Source: JACRPH01 sp041665465
GTDB lineage: Archaea > Nanobdellota > Nanobdellia > Woesearchaeales > GW2011-AR9
Length of the DNA: 64,000 nt
Assembly: GCA_041665465.1 (NCBI GenBank)
Contig: JBAYIU010000001.1
Location: 682,001-746,000 of the forward strand
Direction: 5' to 3'
This document shows, one piece after another, positions 27,212 through 36,240 of the stretch; within the stretch, counting starts at the first letter, position 1; each line of letters starts with the position of its first letter. Made by a program: the position numbers and the translations under genes. The notes beneath the pieces were generated by a model that was given only the letters and a program-made list of their open reading frames with translations, searched no databases and was not told the origin of the DNA.

Positions 27212-28288
27212 TTACTTTCTTTCCATCAGCCATAACTTATTATAACTGTCTCCACGTTTAATCTCTTCTTCACCTACAGACTTAAACTTAGAAGGTACAG
27301 AGATCTCCAACCCTTTTCGGGTAATTAATAACAACGTCCCTTTAGGTTTTAATAAATAACTGGTTTGATAGAATAATTCGTTAAGTTTATCTTCATCTTT
27401 AGTGGTGATCTGAAAAATGATCCGATCAAACTCTCCCTCTGAGAACTTTACATCTAACTCGTCTAAAGAGTAACGACTAAAATTAAGATAGTTTTTTACT
27501 TTAGCCAAAGAAATGTTCTTCTTAGCAGCAGTAGTGTTCTGAATACTTTCATCAAAAGCATAAATTATCGTTTCAGAAACCTGTTCTTCTTTATTTTCTA
27601 TCCCTTTACTAAACGGAAACTTTATCCAGGATAATCCCTTAACTTCGTTAACGATAAACTTATTAGCAAAAAGTGCTGCTTCAACAGCAATACTACCGTC
27701 TTTAGCAAACCCGACTAATAATTTCTCTCCCGATTTGAATCCTGATTTCCTAACTAAGTAATAAGACAAATCCCCTTTAAATGAAGCCTGATTAGCAAAG
27801 ACTCGATAAGCACGAGAGTTTAAGTCCTTTCCACTAAGATCTATCCCTAACAAATACTCTTCTCCTGAACGACAAAGAATAGTTTCTGCATCTGGTTTTT
27901 TCATTTCTATGTTAGGAGTGAATTTTAGTTCCGTCTCGCAAAAATTAAATAATTTTCCCATTACTTTTCGAGCTAATTCTAAACGATTATCGTTTCCTTT
28001 AACATTTTCGATGGTTACTTTCAAAGATAATTCTGAAGAAATAAGCTCTTTCCAAGGAAATTTATCCTGCTTTAAGTCAAGTTTATCTACTTGTTTGTTC
28101 TTATCAATAAAAATTAAAATTCGACGAAAAGATTGTCCTCGTTGTATTAAAGTAAGAAGATCTTCTTTCTTCTTAACTTCAAATTCTACGGTAACTTCTT
28201 GACCTTTGGCTTTGATTCCAATAAGTTCTTTAACTTCTTGGATTGCTAAACTTTCCATTCCGGGATAAACTATTAGAAACGCTTTCAT
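27212..28288 (-). CDS. Degenerate THUMP/RlmL-Trm14-like RNA methyltransferase homologue
   Basis: 358 residues. Residues 1-165 look like a ferredoxin-like plus THUMP RNA-binding region (LAIQEVKEL, then LLGIDLSGKDLNSRAYRVF). The RVFANQASFKGDLSYYLVRKSGF tract aligns with the conserved helix before the SAM domain of Trm14/RlmL. The expected SAM loop DPxCGSGT is replaced by LVGFAKDGSI (191-200), and the expected N/D-PPY catalytic motif by IIFQITTKD. It may therefore bind tRNA or rRNA without methylating it. It lies 5 nt downstream of gyrA on the same strand. Confidence 0.6.
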   Translation of the reverse strand: MKAFLIVYPGMESLAIQEVKELIGIKAKGQEVTVEFEVKKKEDLLTLIQRGQSFRRILIFIDKNKQVDKLDLKQDKFPWKELISSELSLKVTIENVKGNDNRLELARKVMGKLFNFCETELKFTPNIEMKKPDAETILCRSGEEYLLGIDLSGKDLNSRAYRVFANQASFKGDLSYYLVRKSGFKSGEKLLVGFAKDGSIAVEAALFANKFIVNEVKGLSWIKFPFSKGIENKEEQVSETIIYAFDESIQNTTAAKKNISLAKVKNYLNFSRYSLDELDVKFSEGEFDRIIFQITTKDEDKLNELFYQTSYLLKPKGTLLLITRKGLEISVPSKFKSVGEEEIKRGDSYNKLWLMERK

Positions 28289-28293
28289 TCTAA

Positions 28294-30780
28294 TTACTCG
28301 GTCTGAACAACTGGCTCAGATCCAGGTTCTACTTCATCTTCTTTTATAACTTCAGCTGCAGCCACCAAGTTGTCTCCTTCATCTAGACGGATAACTCTTA
28401 CTCCTTGAGTAGCTCGACCAACTTCAGAAATATCTGAACATTTGATACGGATAGCAATACCGTTTTTTGACATGACCATTAATTCTTCTTCACCGTTAAC
28501 TAACATGGTAGTCTTTACCGGCCCGTTTTTATCCGTTATCTTGATATTAGTCACTCCTTTACCACCACGATTACATAATCTATACTCAGATACAGGAGTA
28601 CGTTTACCATACCCTTTCTCAGTTAAAGTTAAGATTTGTTTTCCTTCATCAGCAGCAAGCATACCAACAACTTCATCCTCATTATCTAAGCGAATACCCC
28701 TCACTCCCATCGCGGTTCTACCAACAGAACGAACATCTTCTTCTCTGAAACGGTTAGCTTGCCCGTATTTAGTAGCAAGAATGATTTCATTTTTACCGTG
28801 AGTGTAACGGACCCCAATCAGATTATCTCCTTCTTCTAAGTTGATAGCCCTAATTCCGCCCTTACGAGGATTAGAGAAATCTCTTAATTCACATTTTTTA
28901 ACCGTCCCATCTTTGGTAGCCATAAACAAGTAACCTTCAGTAAAGTTTCGTACCGGAACAATAGCAGTGATTTTTTCGTTTGGTTGAAGTTCTAACAGAT
29001 TAGAAAGATGTTTACCTTTAGCTTGTCTACTACCTTCAGGAATATGATATACTTTTAACCAGTATACTTGGCCCTGATCAGTAAAGAATAATAAATAATC
29101 ATGAGTAGAAGTGATATATATCTTTTCAACGAAATCTTCTTCTTTCATCTCAGTAGCTTTCATTCCTTTCCCGCCACGTTTTTGGGTATGGTAAGTGTCG
29201 ATTGGTAAACGTTTGATATACCCGGAATTAGTCATAGTGACGATTACGGGAACTTCTTCAATCAAATCTTCTAAATCGATGAACTCGTCATCGTCTCCCC
29301 CATGAGTAATCTTAGACCGACGTTCATCTTGATAAGTGTTCTTTATTTCATCCAATTCCTCTTTAATTAAATCTAACACTTTTCGCTCTGAAGCAAGAAT
29401 TTCGTTATAATAACCAATCTTAACATTCAATTCACCATGCTCAACACGAATCTTTTCCTGTTCTAAAGAGGCTAGTTTCTGTAAACGCATTTCCAAAATA
29501 GCTTTTGCTTGCAACTCGCTAAGATTATAAGTTTGAACCAAGAACTGTTGAGCTTCATCTACTGTTTTTGAATTTTTAATCCCGGGGATAACTGTATCAA
29601 TGTTCTGTAAGGCGATCAATAGTCCGTCTAATAAATGGACTTTTTTCTGTGCTTCACTTAAATCATATTTGGTTCTACGTACAATTACGTTGATACGATG
29701 ATTAATATGATGTTGAATCAAATCTTTTATTCCCAGAACTTTAGGCTCGTTATTTACTAAAGCTAAAAGATTTATTCCATAGGATATACGCATACGACTA
29801 AACTCGTACAATTGGTTAAGAACAACATTGGGGTCAACATCTTTCTTTACTTCAATCACCACCCTCACTCCATCTTGGTCAGATTCATCATTAATATTTC
29901 TAATCCCAGGAATTCTCTTATCCTTAACCAGTTCGGCAATATGTTCAATCATTTCCGCCTTATTAACCATATAAGGGATCTCTTTAACGATAATCTTGTC
30001 TCCTTCAATTTCAGTTATAGCTTTGATGATAACTTTACCTTTTCCTTTAGCATAGGCATATTTCAAAGAAGGACCACAAATAACTTCTCCACCAGTAGGA
30101 AAATCAGGACCAGGGACAATAAGGTTTAGTTCTTCAGTAGAAATATCCGGATTATCAATAATAGCGATAGTGGCAGTACAAATCTCTTTAAGATTGTGTG
30201 GTGGAATATTAGTAGCCATACCTACGGCGATTCCAGTTGAACCATTAACTAGAAGATTCGGGAATTTACTGGGAAGAACAGAAGGCTCCTTAAGACTGCC
30301 ATCAAAATTGTCAGTGAAGTTTACAGTATCTTTATCAATATCTTTTAATAATTCTTCAGCTAACTTGTTAAGTTTAGCTTCAACGTAACGCATCGCAGCA
30401 GCAGGATCTCCGTCAACAGAACCAAAATTACCTTGACCCTTAATTAAAGGATAACGCAAAGAGAAGTCTTGTGCCATTCTGACTAAGGCATCAAAGACAG
30501 ATAAATCTCCGTGAGGATGATATTTTCCTAAACAGTCTCCCACGATACGGGCACATTTCTTAAAAGGTTTGTTGTGAGTCAAACCCATTTCGTGCATGGA
30601 ATACAAGATTCTTCTATGGACTGGTTTTAAACCGTCTCTGACGTCAGGAAGAGCTCTTCCTACAATAACAGACATAGCATAATTCACATATGCTGTTTTC
30701 ATCTCTTCCTCAATCAGTCGAGGAATAATCTTGTCGGTTTGTACCGGAATTTCCGGAGAGTTTTTATTTTCTTCTTCCAT
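28294..30780 (-). CDS. gyrA: DNA gyrase subunit A
   Basis: 828 residues, full length. ARIVGDCLGKYHPHGD and DPAAAMRYVEAKL contain the breakage-reunion site, with catalytic Tyr132. The GyrA-box QKRGGKG at residues 533-539 is present, and six beta-pinwheel blades follow, so this is gyrase rather than topoisomerase IV. With GyrB it introduces negative supercoils using ATP. The residue matching E. coli Ser83 is Leu93, a change known to lower quinolone sensitivity in bacteria. No gyrB lies in this window. Confidence 0.96.
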   Translation of the reverse strand: MEEENKNSPEIPVQTDKIIPRLIEEEMKTAYVNYAMSVIVGRALPDVRDGLKPVHRRILYSMHEMGLTHNKPFKKCARIVGDCLGKYHPHGDLSVFDALVRMAQDFSLRYPLIKGQGNFGSVDGDPAAAMRYVEAKLNKLAEELLKDIDKDTVNFTDNFDGSLKEPSVLPSKFPNLLVNGSTGIAVGMATNIPPHNLKEICTATIAIIDNPDISTEELNLIVPGPDFPTGGEVICGPSLKYAYAKGKGKVIIKAITEIEGDKIIVKEIPYMVNKAEMIEHIAELVKDKRIPGIRNINDESDQDGVRVVIEVKKDVDPNVVLNQLYEFSRMRISYGINLLALVNNEPKVLGIKDLIQHHINHRINVIVRRTKYDLSEAQKKVHLLDGLLIALQNIDTVIPGIKNSKTVDEAQQFLVQTYNLSELQAKAILEMRLQKLASLEQEKIRVEHGELNVKIGYYNEILASERKVLDLIKEELDEIKNTYQDERRSKITHGGDDDEFIDLEDLIEEVPVIVTMTNSGYIKRLPIDTYHTQKRGGKGMKATEMKEEDFVEKIYITSTHDYLLFFTDQGQVYWLKVYHIPEGSRQAKGKHLSNLLELQPNEKITAIVPVRNFTEGYLFMATKDGTVKKCELRDFSNPRKGGIRAINLEEGDNLIGVRYTHGKNEIILATKYGQANRFREEDVRSVGRTAMGVRGIRLDNEDEVVGMLAADEGKQILTLTEKGYGKRTPVSEYRLCNRGGKGVTNIKITDKNGPVKTTMLVNGEEELMVMSKNGIAIRIKCSDISEVGRATQGVRVIRLDEGDNLVAAAEVIKEDEVEPGSEPVVQTE

Positions 30781-30866
30781 GGGTTATCGTCTTAAAAGTA
30801 ATAAGAAATTTAGAATTTTGGGGTTTATAAAGATTGTGTTATTTTTAGAGAATTGTATTTGGGAGG

Positions 30867-31289
30867 TCAAATTCTTTCTTCAATTGTTCCTTCTCGAGAG
30901 AATCTTGATTTCAAGCGATGGATTAATTCTTTACTTTTGTTAGAATCTACAAATTCACTGGTTAGATACGCTAACCCTGCACCAGCATAATAACAAGCAA
31001 TATCTTGGAGATCAAAGCATCCCTCTCGGGGAACGAGAAGGGGGAAAAACTCGTGAATTGTTAAAGCTGTTGGTACCGCTACCGCGGATAAAGTTTTACC
31101 TAGTTTTGAATCCCCAAATGCTATCTGACCCAATGACACAAACTGAGCGGATAATCCAAAATCAGACAAATGACCCTGCATCCAATCATAATTTCTTACC
31201 CCCGCTCTAGCTAAGCTTTGAAGATGCTCTCCATACAAAAGAGTTCCGGTATATACCAGGTATTGCATCAAATCATATATCCTTCCCAT
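30867..31289 (-). CDS. Hypothetical membrane-associated protein
   Basis: 140 residues, not recognised. It has hydrophobic segments (LMQYLVYTGTLLYG, AVAVPTALTIHEFFPLLV, IACYYAGAGLAYLTS) and an amphipathic basic tail (KSKELIHRLKSRFSREG). The IHEF...IACYYAG arrangement resembles small multi-pass proteins of the VanZ/phospholipid-phosphatase-like type, but the match is too weak to name. It lies between gyrA and scpB with its own upstream gap. Confidence 0.55.
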   Translation of the reverse strand: MGRIYDLMQYLVYTGTLLYGEHLQSLARAGVRNYDWMQGHLSDFGLSAQFVSLGQIAFGDSKLGKTLSAVAVPTALTIHEFFPLLVPREGCFDLQDIACYYAGAGLAYLTSEFVDSNKSKELIHRLKSRFSREGTIEERI

Positions 31290-31436
31290 AATAACATCTA
31301 AATTTTAAAACGGATATTTAAATCTTTGTGAAGATAACTACTACGAAGGGATTAAAGAAACAATTGTGGGTGTTGATTATGCTAAGAAAATAGAGTGAGG
31401 AATAAGAAACATTGAAAGATAAACCAGAAAATTCTT

Positions 31437-32102
31437 TTAAACCAGTTTTTCATCATCCTTCTTCATTACTTGCATCGCTTTCTGAATCTCAGACTTCCCT
31501 TCTCTTTCTTTTTGATCTAAATCGATTAAGCGCCCTACTTCGTCAGCCTGTTTATCTACTGCTTCTGCTTCCTTTAACACTGCATCGGGAATCAATTTAA
31601 GAAAAGCTTGTTTAGCTTCTTCAGAAGGAAGATCAAAATATTCAAAGAACTTTTTGGTTAGTTTTAATTTAAAACTACGTCCAAACTTCTCCTTCTCTAC
31701 ATAGCCTTGTTCTTCCAACTGGTGCATATGGTCGTACGCTCCAGAACCACGCAACTTTATCACTTCTGACTGCAATACTGGATATTTCCAAGCGATAACT
31801 GCTAGAGTAGCCATCATAGCTGAGTCTAACTCTGTACTAGAAACTAGACTACTTACTAAAGGAACAAATTCGTCGCGAACAGTTAACTTCCAACCGCTTT
31901 CTTTCTTAACAATATGTAAAGAATGATCGCGTTGAGAATATTCTTGTTGTAATTTATTTAATAGTTCTTCCACTTGAGGAACTTCTAAAGAACATAATAC
32001 CCCTATCCTTTCTGAAGTGATCTCTTTGCCTACCGCAAAAAGTACCGCTTCAACTCTCTTTTCCGATGTTTCCATTTTCTTTAATAATGAAATAAACTCC
32101 AT
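31437..32102 (-). CDS. scpB: Segregation and condensation protein B (ScpB-like)
   Basis: 221 residues (212 if ATG 32075 is used). Two winged-helix domains: RVEAVLFAVGKEITSERIGVLCSL at the N-terminus and the signature MATLAVIAWKYPVLQSEVIKLRGSGA...LEEQGYVEK in the second. ScpB dimers bind the kleisin ScpA and SMC to organise chromosomes. No scpA is adjacent; the overlapping upstream gene (32050-32643) is a different family. A lysine/glutamate-rich helical tail of about 55 residues follows the core. Confidence 0.88.
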   Translation of the reverse strand: MEFISLLKKMETSEKRVEAVLFAVGKEITSERIGVLCSLEVPQVEELLNKLQQEYSQRDHSLHIVKKESGWKLTVRDEFVPLVSSLVSSTELDSAMMATLAVIAWKYPVLQSEVIKLRGSGAYDHMHQLEEQGYVEKEKFGRSFKLKLTKKFFEYFDLPSEEAKQAFLKLIPDAVLKEAEAVDKQADEVGRLIDLDQKEREGKSEIQKAMQVMKKDDEKLV

Positions 32103-32643
32103 CTTTTAAATCTACCTTCTTTTCATCAATTAGCTTATCTAAGAAGTCACCAATCTTATCTTTATGAACTCCCGTAAACCGACTTAATTGTTCAGAAGTA
32201 AGACGATTATGCGTTAAAAGGATCAATATATAGTTACGCAACAATAGGTTCATGTTCCTTATTAAATGTTCATTCTCTAACTTTACTTGTTTTGCGACCA
32301 TATCTACGCTATGCAATCGGGCTTGAAAATCACTGAAAGTTTCTGATAACATTACGTCACTAAAGACAACTTCTATCGGTTCTATAATCTCTAACTGCGA
32401 AGGCATATAATCAAAACAGAAAGCAGTTATATTCTTCACTTCTTCCGTCTTAACTTCCAATTCTGCAAAAGTAGACCACATTTCATTTTCAGGAAGAGGC
32501 TGGATTTCGGCTAATTCTTCATTAATGATAGTATAACGTTTATCACTTTTAAGCTTCCCGAGATACTCTTTAAATGCTGCTTCAACGTGTTCTTTAGGTT
32601 TTCCCACTATTTCCATGATTGCTCTGAAAAGGATTTTACTCAT
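32050..32643 (-). CDS. Conserved archaeal protein of unknown function, scpB-coupled
   Basis: 197 residues. The N-terminal MEIVGKPKEHVEAAFKEYL domain and the middle DYMPSQLEIIEPIEVVF and FQARLHSVDMVAKQVKLENEHLIRN segments resemble hypothetical proteins known to me from DPANN genomes (recalled, not searched). The C-terminus LTSEQLSRFTGVHKDKIGDFLDKLIDEKKV looks like a winged helix. It overlaps the scpB start by more than 50 nt, so the two are translationally coupled. A role near SMC/ScpB is inferred from coupling only. Confidence 0.75.
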   Translation of the reverse strand: MSKILFRAIMEIVGKPKEHVEAAFKEYLGKLKSDKRYTIINEELAEIQPLPENEMWSTFAELEVKTEEVKNITAFCFDYMPSQLEIIEPIEVVFSDVMLSETFSDFQARLHSVDMVAKQVKLENEHLIRNMNLLLRNYILILLTHNRLTSEQLSRFTGVHKDKIGDFLDKLIDEKKVDLKDGVYFIIKENGNIGKES

Positions 32644-32701
32644 ACTTCAAGTAAGAGCACGAGCTATTTTTAAGCCTTTCTGCCCCAGAGAAGAGAGATG
32701 G

Positions 32702-34924
32702 TTAGAATTTATATTTGATCAACACCAAGCATAATAACCCAAAGACTATAGCCAATAAGTAAGGAATTAGGTGTTTAGCCTTTTCATTAGAAGATTCATA
32801 TACCAATAAATAAGATTGATTAAGGATGGTTCTTTGAACATTCAAAGAAATACTTTCAGGATTATTTCCGGCTTTACTTAAAGGGGAAACGGTTGTAGTA
32901 ATACTTTTTTCTTCTTCCCCGTTTATTTTAATAATATTGTCAATACTCTTAGCAGTAATTTGTCCATCTTTATGTACTTTTACTTTTAATTTGTATTCTC
33001 CAGGTTCAATGTCTCCATCTAAAGGCAAAGAGAAGTCAATTACTTTCTCCTCTCCAAACCCCAACATAAATTCTTGTAAGAAGTCTTCTCTCTCCTTAGT
33101 TTCAGATTCACAAGAATAACAACGACTTCCACGATAAACATAACCGTAAGTTTGGAAGAAGTGATCCCATTCATCTCCTTTAAATTTCACCTTAAAGGTT
33201 AAGATTTGTCCAGGAGATGCTTGGGAGGGAAAGTCTAACAGTTCATAAGAAATATCTTCCTCTCCAGAATCATACTCGGTTACAACAGAATCTTCTGGAT
33301 CATAAATCACCTCGTTTGTGCTTTCACTTTCTTCCTCCCCGCAATTGGAAGAACTCTCTGCGATTTTAACCTCTTGTTCTGCTCGTTGATCTAACCCTTC
33401 CAGAATTAAAACCGCATCTTGAGTTTCTTCTTCACAACGAAGATCTAATAATAAAGGTAAAGTTAATTTGTAAGTGGTGTTTTTAGAATACAAATTAATT
33501 TTAGTAACTTCACTAACTTCTCGGCCATCCACCTCAACCCAAGCAGAGACAGCATATTTATTGGTGTTACCCTTATGAATTTCAATCTCAGCTCGCAACG
33601 ATTCTCCCCAATCTAACTCTGAGGGAACGATATTGTTAATCAAAATATAAGAACTATTAGTAGAAGAATCGTTGTTGGAACTATTGGTATTGTTCACTGG
33701 CTGTAATGTTCCTTTGTTAGTTACAATAAACATCTTTTGATCATAATTATCACTAAGATTTTGATCATCACAGCCCGGATAAAGCTTGGCTTTAAGATAT
33801 AACGCCCTATCTTCTTCAGAAATATCTGCTTTCCAAGTTTTAGAATTAATATTAGTGGAATTATACTTACTTTTAATCATTCTTCCAAAAAGATCTTCGA
33901 TCCAATATTCAATGACAAACGGAAAAGTATCATTACTAAGGATAAAGGCATAACTGAGAGATTCCCCTTGTTGATAAATTACCGTCTCATCTAAGGCAAT
34001 ATTCATATCAACATCACAAGAAACAGAAGAGATATCAATTGCAGTAAGGTTAAAACACACAGAATTGTCTGTAAAAATATCCTCCCTTAAAGAAGAATTT
34101 ATTATACTTCCACAAATAGTATAATTCCCGGGGAAGAGGGGAGCAAAAGTTCCCGTAGCAGAATAGCTGCTGCAACCCACTTCTTTAGTAAAGGTACTGT
34201 TTTTTGAGTAATTCTCTCCGAAGATATTGTAATTTACCATAATTGTGTCTTTAGTTGAACAGTTCTCTTTGAGTTGGATAACCAATTTAAACAAATTGTC
34301 ATAATTGGTGTGGGTATAAAGTGTTCCGGCGAGGTAAGGAAGAAGTACTATGTTTGGAAAGATAGACGAATTAGTAGTGTTACTAGAATTGGTAGGATTG
34401 GTCTCATTTAAAGGAAGAGTTAAATTGATCTTGTTTTCTTCTCCCGGAGTAGCGAGACATTCTTGCCAAGTCCCATTATATATACATAAGGTTGCCCCAT
34501 TTCCTGCTGCACCGAGAGAAATATTGTAAGTTAAATTATCTTGAACCTGATTTAAGGAGTTTAATAAAATTAATTCTTCCCCATTACTGCTAAACCCAGA
34601 AGGAAAAGAAGTATCCAACAAAGTAAAATTAAATTCAGGATAGTCTTGGCCAAAGGTATAAGTGTCATCAGCAATTAAAGCAAAACTGTTCCCTTCAAGA
34701 ATCCAAGCCCCCCGGATTAAGGTCAACCCATGATTCGATCCACCTTCTTTCACTTTCCAATTAGTTAAATTTACTCTTTCAGAACCAGTATTATAAATTT
34801 CCAGCCATTCATGTTTAGTATCTGTTCCTGGAAAATCATACATCACTTCATTAAACAGGACTTCGGCCGAACAGGTATTTAAACAAAGTAGAAATAATCC
34901 GAAAACCCACCAATTCCACCCCAT
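32702..34924 (-). CDS. Secreted, membrane-anchored protein with lamin-tail domain
   Basis: 740 residues. A signal peptide (WWVFGLFLLCLNTCSA) precedes a lamin tail domain (LFNEVMYDFPGTDTKHEWLEIYNTGSERVNLTNWKV...). A low-complexity N/T/S linker near residues 170-190 follows, then repeated Ig-like beta domains rich in N-x-S/T sequons, an acidic stretch (ESESTNEVIYDPEDSVV) and a C-terminal transmembrane helix LLAIVFGLLCLVLIKYKF. LTDs occur in cell-surface and nuclease-associated proteins; a surface/adhesion or cell-wall role is inferred. The many sequons fit the N-glycosylation machinery suggested elsewhere in the window. Confidence 0.8.
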   Translation of the reverse strand: MGWNWWVFGLFLLCLNTCSAEVLFNEVMYDFPGTDTKHEWLEIYNTGSERVNLTNWKVKEGGSNHGLTLIRGAWILEGNSFALIADDTYTFGQDYPEFNFTLLDTSFPSGFSSNGEELILLNSLNQVQDNLTYNISLGAAGNGATLCIYNGTWQECLATPGEENKINLTLPLNETNPTNSSNTTNSSIFPNIVLLPYLAGTLYTHTNYDNLFKLVIQLKENCSTKDTIMVNYNIFGENYSKNSTFTKEVGCSSYSATGTFAPLFPGNYTICGSIINSSLREDIFTDNSVCFNLTAIDISSVSCDVDMNIALDETVIYQQGESLSYAFILSNDTFPFVIEYWIEDLFGRMIKSKYNSTNINSKTWKADISEEDRALYLKAKLYPGCDDQNLSDNYDQKMFIVTNKGTLQPVNNTNSSNNDSSTNSSYILINNIVPSELDWGESLRAEIEIHKGNTNKYAVSAWVEVDGREVSEVTKINLYSKNTTYKLTLPLLLDLRCEEETQDAVLILEGLDQRAEQEVKIAESSSNCGEEESESTNEVIYDPEDSVVTEYDSGEEDISYELLDFPSQASPGQILTFKVKFKGDEWDHFFQTYGYVYRGSRCYSCESETKEREDFLQEFMLGFGEEKVIDFSLPLDGDIEPGEYKLKVKVHKDGQITAKSIDNIIKINGEEEKSITTTVSPLSKAGNNPESISLNVQRTILNQSYLLVYESSNEKAKHLIPYLLAIVFGLLCLVLIKYKF

Positions 34925-35023
34925 TTCTAAAAGAAAACAGTTATCTAATATATAGTTTGTGTTTTCACTATTATGGAATACTAAACAAAGCTTTTAAAGA
35001 GATTTTACCTAGTAACTACTACA

Positions 35024-35485
35024 ATGGGATTAGGATGGTTATTTGGAAAAAAAAAAGTATTGCCAAAAGTACCCTTTCCAGAGGGTCAGCCTTTTGACGA
35101 AAATACTTTTCAGTTCTCTAAACGATTTAATGGAGAAACGGTCATAGAACCGGAACACTTACAAGCTGCTGCAGGATATAATCAGCCGTTTAACTTGCCG
35201 GAAAGTGGCTCGAGGACTATGTCTTCTTCGACTTCTGCGCCAATGCCAGCTTCCAACTTTAATAGTGAACCCCTTTTTGTTAAGGTTGATGCTTACCAAC
35301 GTATTTTGGGAGAAATGGACGGATTAAAGAGTAATTTAAACAAACTTCAAGAAGTTAATCGCCATTTAGAGAGCTCAGAGTATAATGAAGAGAATAATTT
35401 TGAGAAGTTGAAGAAAGCGATGAAAATGGCTCATGATAAATTGTTACAAGTAGATAAAACCCTATTTAAATATCAAGGTGAATAA
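35024..35485 (+). CDS. Hypothetical protein with VKVDxY coiled-coil module
   Basis: 153 residues. The N-terminal 80 residues are low in complexity, with prolines and Ser/Thr (SRTMSSSTSAPMPAS), and start with a basic hydrophobic patch GWLFGKKKVLPKVPFPEG. The C-terminal 70 residues begin PLFVKVDAYQRIL and run as a heptad coiled coil (LKSNLNKLQEVNRHLESS). The same FVKVDxY opening starts the next gene. It is the first gene of a tightly packed three-gene unit, preceded by a TATA-like CTTTTAAAGA at 34990-34999. Function unknown. Confidence 0.65.
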   Translation: MGLGWLFGKKKVLPKVPFPEGQPFDENTFQFSKRFNGETVIEPEHLQAAAGYNQPFNLPESGSRTMSSSTSAPMPASNFNSEPLFVKVDAYQRILGEMDGLKSNLNKLQEVNRHLESSEYNEENNFEKLKKAMKMAHDKLLQVDKTLFKYQGE

Positions 35486-35486
35486 A

Positions 35487-35714
35487 ATGGAAAGAATGCC
35501 CGTGTTTGTAAAAGTAGATGAATATGACGATGTTCTTAATTTGATTAAATTGATTCGTAAGAAAATCGATGAATCTAAAGAGACATTAATGAAGATTAAC
35601 GAACTTAAGAATGAAGAGGATCACCAGTTAGAAATGTGGCAAAATAATCTTGCTGAAGTAGAGAAAAAGATTGATTTTGTTGAACATTCACTTAACGAAC
35701 CAGAACATTTCTAA
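35487..35714 (+). CDS. Small coiled-coil protein, VKVDxY family
   Basis: 75 residues from ATG 35487, immediately after the stop of the previous gene. It begins PVFVKVDEYDDVL and continues as a helical hairpin (IRKKIDESKETLMKINELK, then QNNLAEVEKKIDFVEHSLN). It is a short paralogue of the C-terminal half of its neighbour. Likely partners of one another, possibly in hetero-oligomers (inference). Confidence 0.7.
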   Translation: MERMPVFVKVDEYDDVLNLIKLIRKKIDESKETLMKINELKNEEDHQLEMWQNNLAEVEKKIDFVEHSLNEPEHF

Positions 35715-35715
35715 A

Positions 35716-36147
35716 ATGATACCCGCAAAAAGTGCTAACAAGCACAAAGATGGACGTGCAGAAAAGGATCCAAATTTCATGGTTCAGGTTAGTGAACCAA
35801 GGATGTTACGTAAAGACCTGTTAGAGTCGGTGCGAGAGATCATCATCTTTATGCAAGGATATGAAAAGTTCCGCAAGATTCAGGAAGACAAAGTAACTCT
35901 TTTCACCCAACTTAAGACAGATTTACGTGTTTTGAACAGTTTGGTGGATGATAAACTTAGAAAGTATTTACCTAAGGGAAAATTAAGAGCGGTACAAACT
36001 TCAAAACAAGAGATTAAACCTTATGCTCGTGATGAAGAGATTCTAAGAAGCCCTTCTATTCAAAACGATAGATCTCCTGCATCTGAACTGGACGAACTAG
36101 AAAGTCAATTGAAAAATATTGAGACCCAGTTGCGAAGTGTAAATTAA
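35716..36147 (+). CDS. Hypothetical helical protein, third gene of coiled-coil unit
   Basis: 143 residues from ATG 35716, 1 nt after the previous stop. A basic N-terminus (NKHKDGRAEKD) precedes a helical core RKDLLESVREIIIFMQGYEKFRKIQEDKVTLFTQLK and a charged tail ending in a coiled coil (ELDELESQLKNIETQLRSVN). Unrecognised. The tight packing with the VKVDxY genes suggests a three-subunit assembly. Confidence 0.6.
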   Translation: MIPAKSANKHKDGRAEKDPNFMVQVSEPRMLRKDLLESVREIIIFMQGYEKFRKIQEDKVTLFTQLKTDLRVLNSLVDDKLRKYLPKGKLRAVQTSKQEIKPYARDEEILRSPSIQNDRSPASELDELESQLKNIETQLRSVN

Positions 36148-36240
36148 TCTTTTATTTTTATTAATTCTATTTTTATTTACTGTTTACATAATAAAAAACA
36201 ATTTATACTAGTTCTTATTTACAAAATAAAGAAAATCTTT

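Noticed and set aside
28442..28801. 119-residue open frame on the plus strand inside gyrA
   Set aside because: Antisense shadow of gyrA's conserved C-terminal blades, with no start signals.
32050..32643. Calling the scpB partner ScpA
   Set aside because: It lacks the ScpA kleisin pattern (LLDLIxxxxIDI) and its length and domain order differ.
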